From the NCBI GenBank assembly GCA_030528145.1, contig JAUMZK010000011.1:1-64000 (forward strand): a stretch of DNA of 64,000 bases, read 5' to 3'. This DNA comes from Actinomycetaceae bacterium. GTDB taxonomy: Bacteria > Actinomycetota > Actinomycetes > Actinomycetales > Actinomycetaceae. Shown piece by piece: positions 18,744 to 27,716 of the stretch. The notes beneath the pieces are model-generated. The model was not told where the DNA came from, ran no database searches, and worked only from the letters and a program-made list of their open reading frames with translations. Numbering within the stretch: the stretch's first letter is position 1; each line of letters begins with the position of its first letter. Made by a program: the position numbers and the translations under genes.

Positions 18744-19007
18744 TCAAATTTTGTGCATGGCATCAAAAATTGCTGCGGATTGAACTCGCACTTTCAGCCC
18801 CTGTGAACCAGCTACATGGTCCATATGTTGTTGCACGTCAGTGACGCTTTTGTCGTTCAGGTCGCACTGCAAAATCATGGTGAAATAGTCGCTCATGATT
18901 GTTTGGGAAATATTCAAAATGTTCACGTCTAGGTCCGCTAATCCAGTGGCTACGGCCGCCACAATCCCCACGTGATCCACGCCAGTAACCGAAATAATTG
19001 CTTTCAT
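18744..19007 (-). CDS. ACT domain protein (UPF0237)
   Basis: A product of 87 residues made of one ACT domain: MKAIISVTGVDHVGIVAAV (ligand loop), ADLDVNILNISQTIM and MILQCDLND. ACT domains usually bind amino acids; the ligand here is unknown. It is translated just before the PFL-family gene, and the conserved pairing suggests a sensing or complex-forming role. Confidence 0.92.
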   Translation of the reverse strand: MKAIISVTGVDHVGIVAAVATGLADLDVNILNISQTIMSDYFTMILQCDLNDKSVTDVQQHMDHVAGSQGLKVRVQSAAIFDAMHKI

Positions 19008-19289
19008 GCTCTCATTTTAGTGGTACGAGGACGATACATTCAGTTTTGTGTGTTTTCGTTCTGAAACGTCCGGTGAACGCGTTTGAGTGCGTAAAAACTG
19101 GAGTGAAGGCTACGCGTATGCGTCTTTTGTGAGAACCAAACGACTTGTTTGGTCGAATTTGGTGGCGAGCGAACCATACGTTCTGTTTGATCTTAAGAGG
19201 CTGAGCAACTACAAAAGTTACTTAACCCAAAAAGGACCCTGTTAGGACTGATCATTGTCTGGTTTTAGTGCGTTGGGAGTTTCACGTCG

Positions 19290-19560
19290 AAGTTCTAAGA
19301 TAGCTGTGGCTTGTGCAGGCATGACCTATGTGAGCATCTATCAGGGGTGGGTGTTCTGAGCGGTTGTGTTTGATATTTACTCGCGCATGGTTGTCGTTGG
19401 GCTATGGTTTCGGAAATAGTCGCGTAACTAGCTGATGAACGCTAAGAATGGGGATTGTACTGGTAAATTTAGCAGACTGATATGCATTGCGACCATGGTT
19501 CCCAATTCAGTTTCTTGTTACTGGGAACTATTATGAGGTTTCGCGGGATAGGTTCCGCGA
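19290..19560 (+). mobile_element. Decayed IS3-family transposase fragment
   Basis: Two conserved blocks of the IS3 integrase core are readable across frames and stops: MTYVSIYQGWVF followed by VVFDIYSRMVVVG (the block after the first catalytic Asp; that Asp is lost here), and HCDHGSQFS (second catalytic Asp) near 19480-19510. No terminal repeats can be defined. It is a remnant. Confidence 0.55.
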
Positions 19561-19888
19561 TGGGATCTTATTGCTTCACTATAGAGTAACGCGGTAACCG
19601 AATTTTAATGTTGACTATAAAAATGGGATGCGTCCACCGGTTGTTTTCAAAACCAGAGAGGATGACAAACTAGAAATCTGCGACAATATCGAGCGATTTA
19701 CAACCGGATCGCAATTCACTCAAGGCCTGAGCGATCTAAGCCCAATAGAATGCGAACAACAACAACAATTACAAACTGTCAACAAAATTAAGCCAATTCC
19801 AGTTAGGTGATGGTAAAAGTGGAATGGGAAGACAAACGATCTTGGGTATGATGTATCTCATAGGTTGGATTTGATTTAATGATTTTCG

Positions 19889-19907
19889 TTAGGTAAGCCT
19901 TAGAGTA
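19889..19907. promoter_or_regulatory. Possible DtxR/IdeR-type iron box
   Basis: TTAGGTAAGCCTTAGAGTA matches about 14 of 19 positions of the established DtxR consensus (TTAGGTTAGSCTAACCTAA), with the left half strong and the right half weak. It lies 40 to 60 bases before the I36-like gene. Confidence 0.35.
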
Positions 19908-19948
19908 TCCTGAAAATGTCCATTAGGAGTTATCGAAGGAGATCATAA

Positions 19949-20352
19949 ATGATGGAAAATTGGGTACAGTATTCGCTGCGTTTGCACTCTTGGGAACGCT
20001 TTCCATCGCGTATGTGCCAAGTTCGAATGCGTCAGCTTCCAGTGTGTCGATGAGTTGCCCAATAGGATATACCTGCCTTTGGCAACGAAGCTATTATGAA
20101 GGTGGGAAGATTCAATTTGCGCGCTACATTCCTGACTTTCGCCAGTGGAAGCTGTCCAATGGTGCGAAAGCTGATAATAACACTGAATCGGCGTTTTGTA
20201 ATGGGCGAAGCGAATTTGCGTGGCTATTCCAACATCCTCACCAAGGAGGTAAGCATATCTCTATAGGAAGAGGAGGCGGTTCACCCGTGTTGGGCAATCG
20301 AGGTTTTGCTAACATGACTTCATCAGCTTACTTCTCTGGGTACGTGAATTAG
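19949..20352 (+). pseudogene. Secreted peptidase inhibitor I36-like protein, start region frameshifted
   Basis: The best start, ATG 19949, has AAGGAG at ideal distance, but its frame diverges from the protein after four codons. One more A in the AAAA run near 19955 would join MMEK to LGTVFAAFALLGTLSIA, a complete signal peptide. The mature part (about 105 residues) has the I36 pattern: SCPIGYTCLWQ, YYEGGKIQFARY, WKLSNGAKADNNTESAFCNG, and a second strand set ending SSAYFSGYVN. The family includes Streptomyces metalloprotease inhibitors and crystallin-like secreted proteins. If TTG 19960 can be used, a functional 130-residue product is still possible, so it may be a switchable gene. A hairpin follows the stop. 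Confidence 0.65.
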
Positions 20353-20361
20353 ACATAATAG

Positions 20362-20396
20362 GTGCGGGGGTAACATCTAAGGTGATGTTCCCCCGC
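20362..20396 (+). terminator. Strong hairpin after the I36-like gene
   Basis: GCGGGGGTAACATC pairs with GATGTTCCCCCGC (one mismatch-free core of GCGGGGG/CCCCCGC). It ends the I36-like transcript and covers an upstream ATG at 20382, which argues for the later start of the lipoprotein. Confidence 0.75.
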
Positions 20397-20411
20397 CATA
20401 ATCGAGTTTTT

Positions 20412-21325
20412 ATGAGACAAATTAGGTCACTACTTGCGCTTGTTGCATGCGGAAGTTTGATTATCGCAGGGTGCGGAAACGCCACAGAAAAACATGCGGA
20501 AGCTATTCCCGCAGACGGTGCAAAGTCTGCCAGCGGCTTGGTGGTGAAAGATTGGCACACCGGGCAATTGCCCGAAGATCCTTACCAAATGATAGATGAT
20601 CGAATTCTTGGTTATGCCGAGGATGTCTACTTGCATAGGTGTATGGCACAGAAGAAATTTGACTTTCCAGTAGTTCCTTTCGACTGGAATAGCCCTGAAG
20701 AATCTAAATATCATCTGCTCGGAATTTCGGGAACCCTCACAGTAGAGCATGCTCAAAAGTACGGATATCATCATAGACCTCCTTCGCAACGAAATTTGCT
20801 TATCAGAAAAAGCCAAGATCTTATTGCATCTTCCTCACCTGAGTTTTTGGCGCAGTTAAAGCTATGTCAAGATGAGATGGGCAAGGTAGCACCGTTCAAA
20901 GGCTCTGAAAAGTTGATGGAAGCTCAGCCACTAATTGACGAAGGTATTGAAAAATCAGCACCGTAAAGAAAGCCTTTGCGACGTGGAAAAAATGTATGGA
21001 ACCACTGGGCATCCCAGACCTACCCGATAATGCCTGGGAATCTCCCGGAGTCACCCTTTCGCAGAAATTTGGTATCAGTACTGCTGACGCTCCAGACGCT
21101 GGTGAAGCAAATGGAACTAACGTAACTTCCGAAGAAATCAGCATGGCAGTGCATGACGCCAAGTGTCGCGAACAAGCCAAAGTTCACCAAACTATCTATG
21201 ATCTAAACTGGCAGTATGCTGAACAACAGTTAGCGAAGCATAAGGGCGAATATGATGCCCGCTTGAATGCTATAAAAAAGAAGAATGAGGAACTAAAGGC
21301 ATACATTGAAGCTAACAGGAACTAA
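20412..21325 (+). pseudogene. Lipoprotein of an efflux operon, split by a one-base deletion
   Basis: The first part starts at ATG 20412, with a signal peptide ending in the lipobox IAGC (Cys 21), and stops at TAA 20964. The second frame carries on without a gap in sense: adding one A to the AAAAA run at about 20950-20954 turns EKSAP-stop into EKISTVKKAFATWKKCMEPLGIPDL and then runs to 21325, about 304 residues in total. The C-terminal part is helical and charged (HDAKCREQAKVHQTIYDLNWQYAEQQL, a likely coiled coil). I do not recognise the family; similar lipoproteins precede adaptor and MacB-type genes in actinobacteria. The next gene starts inside its last codons, so they form an operon. The second part has no good ribosome site of its own. 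Confidence 0.7.
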
Positions 21326-22613
21326 ACTAATAACAAACCGTAAGCGTGCAATAACTGTAGCATGCAGTATTGCGGTAGCGGTCGCCCTCATAGTAGGTAC
21401 CTGGTTTACGGCAATACACTTCCAGTCACCCAAACAGCGGGAAGCCGCAGCCAAGCCGCCCGCACCCACGCCCGCACTCGCAAAAATCGAGCAAGGCACA
21501 CTAACCGACACCTTCACCGTTAACGCCAAATTTGGTGGCGAACGCGAAGAAAAAGTCTTACTAACTCCACCCGAAGGCACACGGTGGGTCGTGACCGACA
21601 ACAACAAAGACGTTACAGTAGGCGGTAAAATTGCTGTCGGACAAATACTGTTCTGGGCGAACGACCGCCCAGTGTTCGCTTTCGACGGCGACTTTCCGTC
21701 CTACCGCGACCTCAAATTCGGGGACGTAGGCAGTGACGTAGTCCAAATCCAACGGACGTTACAAGCCCTCGGCTACGGAATAATCCCAGACGGAAAATTT
21801 GGGAACGCGACCGCCGCCGCCCTCAATAAGCTCTATCGTGCCCATGGTGAAAACGCCCCCAAAATTGTGGACGCAGACGCCGAAGAAAACGTCGACAATG
21901 CCGCACAAAATAAGTCAGAAAAAAATGAAAACAAAGGTGCAGAAAAAACTGCGCCCTCGCTCTCGGTAAACAAAAATCCTAAAACCCCAGGATTAGCACA
22001 ATCTGAATATGTAACAATTCCCCACTTGGCGAAACAAGGCGCAATAGTGCGAGAAATTCCCAAAGTGGGGGACATAATCAGCGGAGACAACGCGACAATA
22101 AAAATCGAGAGCACCGAAACCGAACTTCGCGCCGAAGTACCCCCAGCTGTAGCTATAACACTGAACACCAGTATGAGCGCTTACGCCAACATAGGCGGGA
22201 ACAAAGTGCCGCTGATGATTAAAAAAATAAAAGCAAGCCAGGACGAAACGAACGCAAACCCCAAAACCAGCGACCGGTCTGACGCCAAACAATCTGATGC
22301 CACCGCACCCACCCCCACTGGCGGTAACGCACCTGATCAAAGCATTATAGTTTTCAGTGGAAAACTACCAAAGCGCAGCGGCAACACTGGTGACACTATG
22401 CTGGTTACCATCAACAGAATTGCTACCAGCGCCAGCACCCTAATAGTGCCAAAGCGCGCAATAATCGCCGATTCTGCGGGAAAAACCCACCTTCTTGTCC
22501 GACAGGCAGACGGCACCTACCAAACCGTTGCGGTAACACAAAAAGAGTGCGTTACCGGACGCTGCGCCATAATTGGAAAGGTAAGCCCCGGTCAGATTAT
22601 TAAGGTCCAATAA
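21306..22613 (+). CDS. Membrane-anchored periplasmic-adaptor-like protein with peptidoglycan-binding domain
   Basis: A product of 435 residues with one N-terminal membrane helix (about 14-37), a beta-barrel/lipoyl-like region and a peptidoglycan_binding_1 domain at about 137-175 (GDVGSDVVQIQRTLQALGY...DGKFGNATAAAL). A linker rich in Asn, Lys and Glu (190-225) follows, then further adaptor-like beta strands. The layout is that of RND/HlyD-type adaptors paired with MacB exporters in Gram-positives. The start is probably TTG 21306, overlapping the lipoprotein stop by 20 bases, suggesting coupling. Its stop overlaps the exporter start (TAATG). It likely links the exporter to the cell wall. Confidence 0.8.
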   Translation: MKLTGTKLITNRKRAITVACSIAVAVALIVGTWFTAIHFQSPKQREAAAKPPAPTPALAKIEQGTLTDTFTVNAKFGGEREEKVLLTPPEGTRWVVTDNNKDVTVGGKIAVGQILFWANDRPVFAFDGDFPSYRDLKFGDVGSDVVQIQRTLQALGYGIIPDGKFGNATAAALNKLYRAHGENAPKIVDADAEENVDNAAQNKSEKNENKGAEKTAPSLSVNKNPKTPGLAQSEYVTIPHLAKQGAIVREIPKVGDIISGDNATIKIESTETELRAEVPPAVAITLNTSMSAYANIGGNKVPLMIKKIKASQDETNANPKTSDRSDAKQSDATAPTPTGGNAPDQSIIVFSGKLPKRSGNTGDTMLVTINRIATSASTLIVPKRAIIADSAGKTHLLVRQADGTYQTVAVTQKECVTGRCAIIGKVSPGQIIKVQ

Positions 22614-24634
22614 TGGCTGTACTGGAGTTCCGGGAAGTCAGCAAAACCTACGACGGTACCACCCCAGTGGCAGCGCTAAAACAGGCAACCTGCATTATTC
22701 GCGCTGGCGACTACGTGGCAATTGAAGGTCCCAGTGGAGCGGGAAAGTCCACGTTCCTGAACGTCCTCGCCCTATTAGATACGCATACTGGGGGCACTTA
22801 CACCATCAACGGTGGTGATGTGCGGAATTTGGGTGAGGGCGACCGGGCGTGCCTGCGCTCCTCCACGTTCGCCTTCATATTTCAGTCCTTTCACCTGATC
22901 GGCGCGCGCACCGTCCTCGAAAACGTGGAACTGGGGATGCTGTACCGGGCAGTAGAAAATTCCGAAAGGCGGGCGCGGGCCCGCCAAGCGTTGGAATTTG
23001 TGGGCTTGGCGCACAAGGCGAGTTTCACTGCCGACCAGCTTTCAGGTGGGGAACGCCAGCGCGTGGCCATTGCGCGCGCCATTGCGACGGGGGCACCGAT
23101 TGTTGTCGCAGACGAACCGACCGGCAACCTGGATTCGCAAAATTCTGCGCTGATATTGAAACTTTTGGACAAACTTAACGCGGGTGGCACTACGGTGGTG
23201 ATGGTTACCCACGACTCCAGCGTGGCCGCCCACGCCCACCGCCGCCTGCGCGTTGTTGACGGGGTAGTTTCAGAAGTTTTCGACGGGGCGACCCATGTGG
23301 ATTTCGAGGACGTCCCGACCGTTCCCGAAAATCGCACGCAATTCCAGGTGAATTCGGACGAGAACGAGAATCCCACTGACCTACTGAAATCAGCAGACAC
23401 GCAGGCGGGTGTTGGCGGTGAAACCGGATTGGCAGATTCGGCGGTGGGCATAGCCAGCAAAGTGTTGCGGGGACAGTTTTTTGCGGACGCTTTGGCGTCT
23501 TTGACCAGTAACCGTGGGCGAACCTGGCGTTTGATAAGCATTGTAGTCATTGGAATTGCGCTAACTTTGGGCACTATTGGTTTGTCGCAAACTGCCCGAT
23601 TTCAGGTGACGGATGCTTTCGACGCAAATTTGAACCGGCGTGTGGGGCTTGTTTATAAAGATGACGAGGGCGCCCAGGCAGGCACCGCCGCGCTTTTGCG
23701 CCGCCTACCGGCGGGGCGAAAAAATTTGCTGCAAGTGGCTGGCGTGGAGGCAGTGCAAGGTCTGGTGAAACATAGTGCGGCGGACGTGGCGGCACGTCCG
23801 GAGGCAACCGATAAGTCGGCTTACTTGTTCGGTATTTATCCTGCTAAACCGTCGCCTCAATTGTTGGAGGTGAACTGGTTTAGGGGTCTTCCTCATCCTC
23901 TGAGTGAATCTGAGGTCCTAGTGGGACAAAATTTGGCTAAGGAACTCGAAATAGGTCCTATTGAAGGCGCCCCCTCGCTGTGGATTAACGGCAAACCGTT
24001 TGAAGTGGTGGGAACTATCAAAGATGCGGGTATTCGGGCAGAACTGCCAAACGGTTTGGTATTGTCCGAGGACGCCGCTCGGCAAGTTAGTGCAGTCGAT
24101 TCGGTGGGTGTGGAAATTCGTACCGCACCGGGGGCAGCGGAGCAGGTGGCCAAGGTGGCTGCGCCCCATTGGGACCCTTACTGGGCGGACCAAATAAAGG
24201 TGCTGGCGCCCCCGGATCCGCGCGAAATGCGAGCGCGCATTGATGCTACGGTGCAGTCCATTTTGTTGACTTTAACGGTGGTTTCCGTGTTGGCGGCGGT
24301 GCTCGCGCTCACGAACGCGATGGCTACAGGCGTCCATCAGCGCACCAGCGAGTTTGGTTTGCGGCGTGCAATCGGTGCTCGCCCGGTGCATTTAGCGGCG
24401 CTGATATCGGCGGAATCGTCTTTGATTGGGCTCGCCGGAGGCATGCTTGGCACGGTTGTTGCTGTGTTCGCAGTGTTAGTGGTAACCATTGCGAAACGTT
24501 GGCAGCCTGTGATGGACGCCCGCATAGTTCCCCTGGGAATACTCTTCGGGGTGTTGGTGGGAATCGTTGGGTCGCTGCTGGCAATCCGGAGGGTGATGCG
24601 CGTCACTCCAGTTGAGGCGTTGCGTTCCGCCTAA
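22613..24634 (+). CDS. MacB-type ABC exporter, ATPase fused to permease
   Basis: A product of 673 residues. Residues 1-225 are a LolD/MacB-type ATPase: Walker A GPSGAGKS (39-46), Q-loop FIFQSFHL, signature LSGGERQRVAIARA, Walker B IVVADEPTGNLDS and switch VMVTHDSSVAA. A linker leads to an FtsX/MacB permease with a first helix near 310-330, a large extracytoplasmic domain and three C-terminal helices (about 560-660) ending VMRVTPVEALRSA, the MacB ending. Such pumps use a mechanical cycle to move substrates outside the membrane, such as peptides, lipids or macrolides; the substrate here is unknown. It starts at TAATG after the adaptor. Confidence 0.9.
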   Translation: MAVLEFREVSKTYDGTTPVAALKQATCIIRAGDYVAIEGPSGAGKSTFLNVLALLDTHTGGTYTINGGDVRNLGEGDRACLRSSTFAFIFQSFHLIGARTVLENVELGMLYRAVENSERRARARQALEFVGLAHKASFTADQLSGGERQRVAIARAIATGAPIVVADEPTGNLDSQNSALILKLLDKLNAGGTTVVMVTHDSSVAAHAHRRLRVVDGVVSEVFDGATHVDFEDVPTVPENRTQFQVNSDENENPTDLLKSADTQAGVGGETGLADSAVGIASKVLRGQFFADALASLTSNRGRTWRLISIVVIGIALTLGTIGLSQTARFQVTDAFDANLNRRVGLVYKDDEGAQAGTAALLRRLPAGRKNLLQVAGVEAVQGLVKHSAADVAARPEATDKSAYLFGIYPAKPSPQLLEVNWFRGLPHPLSESEVLVGQNLAKELEIGPIEGAPSLWINGKPFEVVGTIKDAGIRAELPNGLVLSEDAARQVSAVDSVGVEIRTAPGAAEQVAKVAAPHWDPYWADQIKVLAPPDPREMRARIDATVQSILLTLTVVSVLAAVLALTNAMATGVHQRTSEFGLRRAIGARPVHLAALISAESSLIGLAGGMLGTVVAVFAVLVVTIAKRWQPVMDARIVPLGILFGVLVGIVGSLLAIRRVMRVTPVEALRSA

Positions 24635-24655
24635 CCTGCTTACGCCAGACCGCTT

Positions 24656-25363
24656 TTACGCGGGGTCTTTCGGCTCTGCCAACGGAATCGCGGGATGCTG
24701 CGCACGGTAGGCGTTTACGTGAGCGGAGGCGTCCTCGTATCCCAAAGCCAGTCCGGTAATCAGGGCGTAGTCTTCAGGAATGTTAAACTCTGCGTCAGCG
24801 GGGTGACGCCAAGTCGCTAAGTTCCCTAGCGGTACGGTGGCAAGCCCGTGGTCGGTTGCCGAAAGCATGAGGTGTGCCAGCATTATGCCCGCATCCTGGA
24901 CAGTAAAAGGCAACAGACCCTTGTGGACAAATACGAGGATGACTGCGGGCGCACCAAAGAATTGGTAGTTTTCGCGTTGCTGGGCGATGCGCGCAGTGTT
25001 ATCCCCGCGCATAATACCCAAGTGACCGTAGAATTGTTTGCCGGTTGCCACGGCACGCGCGCGTAGCTGGTCCGGGTATTTCGCCCACGTTTCAAAGTCG
25101 CCGTCAGGCAGTTTTACTTGTGTCGCTTCGGAGCCGGTGGTGGCAAGTTGTTGCACATATTCCGTGAACGCCGCTAAGTAATGTTGGCGCAAACGTTCCC
25201 GGCGTTCCCCGGTGGCCACTGCGAGCATGTAACCGCGAGTGTTGCTCCATGAAGCGCAATGCCGCGTGTCGTCCAGAATTTGTGCGAGGACGGCCTCGGG
25301 CACCTCCTTGTCCAGGTAGGCGCGAACAGAATGCCTCGCAGTGATAAGCTCTCGGAATTCCAT
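24656..25363 (-). CDS. Nitroreductase-family FMN protein
   Basis: A flavin-dependent oxidoreductase of 235 residues. The N-terminus MEFRELITARHSVRAYLDKEVP carries the FMN-phosphate-binding Arg-His-Ser-Val-Arg of the family; QDAGIMLAHLMLSATDHGLATVPLG and the C-terminal ALGY motif fit as well. The insertion around residues 75-115 resembles larger nitrobenzoate-reductase relatives. Substrates may be quinones or nitroaromatics. I chose ATG 25363 as it gives the family start and has a GGAGG-type site; a longer reading would run into tRNA-Ser. It is downstream of tRNA-Ser on the same strand, with a terminator between. Confidence 0.88.
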   Translation of the reverse strand: MEFRELITARHSVRAYLDKEVPEAVLAQILDDTRHCASWSNTRGYMLAVATGERRERLRQHYLAAFTEYVQQLATTGSEATQVKLPDGDFETWAKYPDQLRARAVATGKQFYGHLGIMRGDNTARIAQQRENYQFFGAPAVILVFVHKGLLPFTVQDAGIMLAHLMLSATDHGLATVPLGNLATWRHPADAEFNIPEDYALITGLALGYEDASAHVNAYRAQHPAIPLAEPKDPA

Positions 25364-25381
25364 GGCCCTCCTTCGGTTTGC

Positions 25382-25413
25382 AAAAACCCCGGAATTGCAA
25401 CGCAAAACCGGGG
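25382..25413 (-). terminator. Terminator of tRNA-Ser
   Basis: On the minus strand CCCCGG and CCGGGG flank a 15-base loop and are followed by TTTTT, directly downstream of the tRNA 3' end. Confidence 0.85.
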
Positions 25414-25419
25414 TGTTGG

Positions 25420-25504
25420 CGGAGGATGGGGGATTCGAACCCCCGAGGGCTTGCACCCAACACGCTTTCCAAGCGTGCGCACTAGGCCGCTATGCGAATC
25501 CTCC
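25420..25504 (-). tRNA. tRNA-Ser (anticodon GGA)
   Basis: Read on the minus strand: acceptor GGAGGAT pairs with ATCCTCC, discriminator G as usual for serine, anticodon loop CTTGGAAAG with GGA, a long variable arm (GTTGGGTGCAAGCCC) and T-loop GTTCGAATC. It is 85 bases long with no encoded CCA. It reads UCC and UCU codons. Confidence 0.95.
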
Positions 25505-25974
25505 TAGACCTCACTAGCATAACGGGAAGGACTCACTTTTGCCTAACCCGTCGCGCCGCCCGGCTTGTCAGATTCCTAACACCGTCCTTGTCATAGGGTG
25601 GTCGCGTTCTTGAGTACCGGCTGTCCGTCGAGAATCGTAATCAACACGCGGAATCGCCTTCGCCGGAGAGCGGTGCCGGGTGCTGCAAATTCGGATCCAT
25701 GAGAAACGCTTAAATTTGCCTGAGAATTGCCTGAATAATAATTATGTCTCAGCAGCACCCAAATTTGGTCGGTTTTGCGCGTTTCGCGGCGGGCGGAGAG
25801 TCCACGCCCCACCCGAACGCTGTAATTTGAGTTATTTCCCATGATTTGACGGCACTAGAGGTTAGTCCCTTCGTCGGTTCACAGTTTCCGGTTCGGTTCA
25901 CAGCCGTGCACTTGTGATTTGAGGTCAGGGGCTGTGAATCGACTTTCAGGGCGAGGACGATTGGTTGTGGATAG
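25505..25974. other. Intergenic region upstream of tRNA-Ser
   Basis: About 470 bases without a supportable gene. It holds copies of GGTTCACAG at 25878 and 25895, the second part of an imperfect inverted repeat (CGGTTCACAGCC facing GGCTGTGAATCG around 25893-25942), which may be a regulatory hairpin. One GAGGACG copy at 25952 is close to the edge of the accessory island. Confidence 0.4.
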
Positions 25975-26151
25975 GGCGGAATACGTCGCTTAATAAATTT
26001 CGCCACTGTAGTAGTGCAGGGAACGCCGCACGTCTTGCTTTATGAGCCTACGAATGATGTTTTGGTTGAACGCCAATGGACTTTTGCAGATGTGCCTGCG
26101 CAGTGGCTAAACGCCAACGTGCGGCGAGTCTTTCCTCAAAACAAATATTAG
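25975..26151 (+). pseudogene. C-terminal remnant of an unknown protein at the island edge
   Basis: An open frame without a good start ends at TAG 26149-26151. Its last 46 residues (from a GTG at 26014) look like real protein: TPHVLLYEPTNDVLVERQW, then FADVPAQWLNANVRRVFP. No family recognised. It ends 16 bases before the ABC ATPase gene, so it is probably the tail of a truncated first gene of that operon. Confidence 0.35.
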
Positions 26152-26167
26152 TTAAGAAGGGCGGTGC

Positions 26168-26794
26168 ATGATGGCCATGCTTCGTGCGGAGAGAGTGGTA
26201 GTAACACGAGGGCGCGGCGGTTTGCGAAAGCCCATGTCATTTAGCCTCGCGGAAGGACAGGCGTTGATTGTTCGTGGAGGCGATGGCTCGGGTAAGACCA
26301 CTCTGCTTAAAGCAATAGCCGGAATTGTGAACCATGGTGGGATAATAACTTATTGTCAATCAGATTCAGGTCAACCGTGTTCCCTTGACGAGCGTCGTCA
26401 AGCATGCGGTGTTTCTCTTGAAACGCTCTTTTGGCCTGGCTACACTGTTAGCCAGACGCTGGTGAACCAATGCTGGTTGTACGGAATTAAAGGCGATATT
26501 AATGCCATATTAAAGCAGCTTGATATTGTGTACTTGTCGGAGCAAAGCACGGAGGTTCTTTCGACCGGCGAGAGCATGCGCTTGTCTGTGGCACGTGCTT
26601 TAGTCACTTCTCCGAGCATTCTTATCCTCGACGAGCCTGAGCGTGGTCTAGATTCGCAGAGCTTCACCATTATCTCTGAAGCTATACGCGTTTTCCTTGC
26701 TTCGGGCGGTATCGCTGTTGTTGCCACACACCTGGCTGATTGGCAGATTGATGCGCCCATAGTAGTCGATTGTGGCAGTGTCGAGAAAGGATAA
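26168..26794 (+). CDS. Small ABC transporter ATPase
   Basis: A product of 208 residues, an ABC ATPase without extra domains. Walker A is GGDGSGKT (37-44), the signature is LSTGESMRLSVARAL with Thr in place of the first Gly, Walker B is SILILDEPERGLDSQ and the switch is VVATHLADW. The small size resembles CcmA-type and bacteriocin-export ATPases. Three close ATGs (26168, 26171, 26177) are possible; AGAAGGG precedes the first. It is followed after six bases by a six-helix membrane protein, the likely permease. Substrate unknown. One CGAGGGCG copy at 26207 is the last for 4.3 kb. Confidence 0.85.
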   Translation: MMAMLRAERVVVTRGRGGLRKPMSFSLAEGQALIVRGGDGSGKTTLLKAIAGIVNHGGIITYCQSDSGQPCSLDERRQACGVSLETLFWPGYTVSQTLVNQCWLYGIKGDINAILKQLDIVYLSEQSTEVLSTGESMRLSVARALVTSPSILILDEPERGLDSQSFTIISEAIRVFLASGGIAVVATHLADWQIDAPIVVDCGSVEKG

Positions 26795-26800
26795 ATAAAA

Positions 26801-27454
26801 ATGCAAGCTTTTCAGCCTACTCCGCTTTCTATTGTGGGTATTATTTCTGGCGTGACAGCGATCGCGGCAGGTGGCTTTGAAGCCCTGCTTGTCTCGGTAG
26901 AGTCGTGGGAACCTGCCGGGTTTGGTGTATCTCACGCATATTATGTCGCTTTGGCACTCATAATCGCATGTGGGATTATTTGTGGCACATGGTTGAGCTT
27001 GCATGGATTTGTAGAGCCTCTTGCGTCTCCTTTCCGAATTTTATGGCGGTCGTGGCCTAATCAGGCGCGTAAGCGCGTGACGGTGGCGTTGCTAAAAAAT
27101 GTGCTGCGTCTGAGTGTTCCAACTATATGCGGGATATGTAGTGCATTTGTGGCGCTGTACTTGTTAAGTTCATCAAGCACTCCTCTTGTTGCAGCACTGC
27201 TAGTGTCTTTAGGAGCTTGGGTTTTGGTTGTGTTAGGTGTATGTTGCTCTGCTTTTATCGGAATATGGGCTGGACGGTCAGCGATGGCATTGCTAGCTGC
27301 GATTATTATCGGACTGATGCTCCCCAACGGCTTTGCAAACTCAGTAGCTGAGGTGGCAGGAATAGTACTAACATGTTTAGTCGGCGTTGCCTTAGTATTA
27401 TCAGCTATTTTTACCGCCGCGTTTTGGCGATGGTTCACAGGCACCGAGAAATAA
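26801..27454 (+). CDS. Six-helix membrane protein, probable partner of the small ABC ATPase
   Basis: A product of 217 residues with about six hydrophobic segments and few charged residues outside the loop at 75-95 (RILWRSWPNQARKRVTVALLK). No motif identifies the family. Size, topology and the six-base gap to the ATPase gene point to an ABC permease of the CcmB or ABC-2 size class. Start ATG 26801 has AGGATAAATAAAA before it. Confidence 0.65.
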   Translation: MQAFQPTPLSIVGIISGVTAIAAGGFEALLVSVESWEPAGFGVSHAYYVALALIIACGIICGTWLSLHGFVEPLASPFRILWRSWPNQARKRVTVALLKNVLRLSVPTICGICSAFVALYLLSSSSTPLVAALLVSLGAWVLVVLGVCCSAFIGIWAGRSAMALLAAIIIGLMLPNGFANSVAEVAGIVLTCLVGVALVLSAIFTAAFWRWFTGTEK

Positions 27455-27585
27455 TTGATAAAGAAACAGCTAAGACAGTGAGTCCGCTAATATCCTGATA
27501 AATGATAGGCACATGGACGGGAAAGTTCTATGAAAGCCCACACCACCGAAACCTGATCAATAAGAAAAGTCTTTGACCTAGTCTA

Positions 27586-27716
27586 CCAAGAGCTACAGGA
27601 TCAAAAACCCAGAACGTTTCAAACAAACCGTTGACTTATTAGAAAAATTTCTATCTGCACCGCTCCTTTACATAGACGGTGACGCTAATCTACTTAGATA
27701 TGGAGATTCACAATGA
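27586..27716 (+). pseudogene. Gene tail coupled to the next ABC operon
   Basis: A readable frame of about 43 residues ends in TGA overlapping the next ATG (ATGA): KNPERFKQTVDLLEKFLSAP then LLYIDGDANLLRYGDSQ. Another frame upstream (FDLVYQELQDQKPRTF) suggests a frameshift near 27600. The original was probably a small regulator or accessory gene at the head of this ABC operon; family not recognised. The stretch 27455-27585 shows nothing else. Confidence 0.35.

Larger units (their letters stand above)
19008..19948. other. Non-coding stretch with an IS relic
   Basis: About 940 bases with no intact gene. A decayed transposase lies near 19290-19560. The rest is AT-rich and shows frequent stops in all frames. 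The GAGGRCG motif is absent after 19033. Confidence 0.55.

Noticed and set aside
19628-19810. Open frame of 60 codons
   Set aside because: No ribosome site, no family resemblance, lies in relic DNA; judged chance.
25591-26006. Two minus-strand open frames of about 85 codons
   Set aside because: Low-complexity translations, no start signals, overlapping each other and repeats; not supported.
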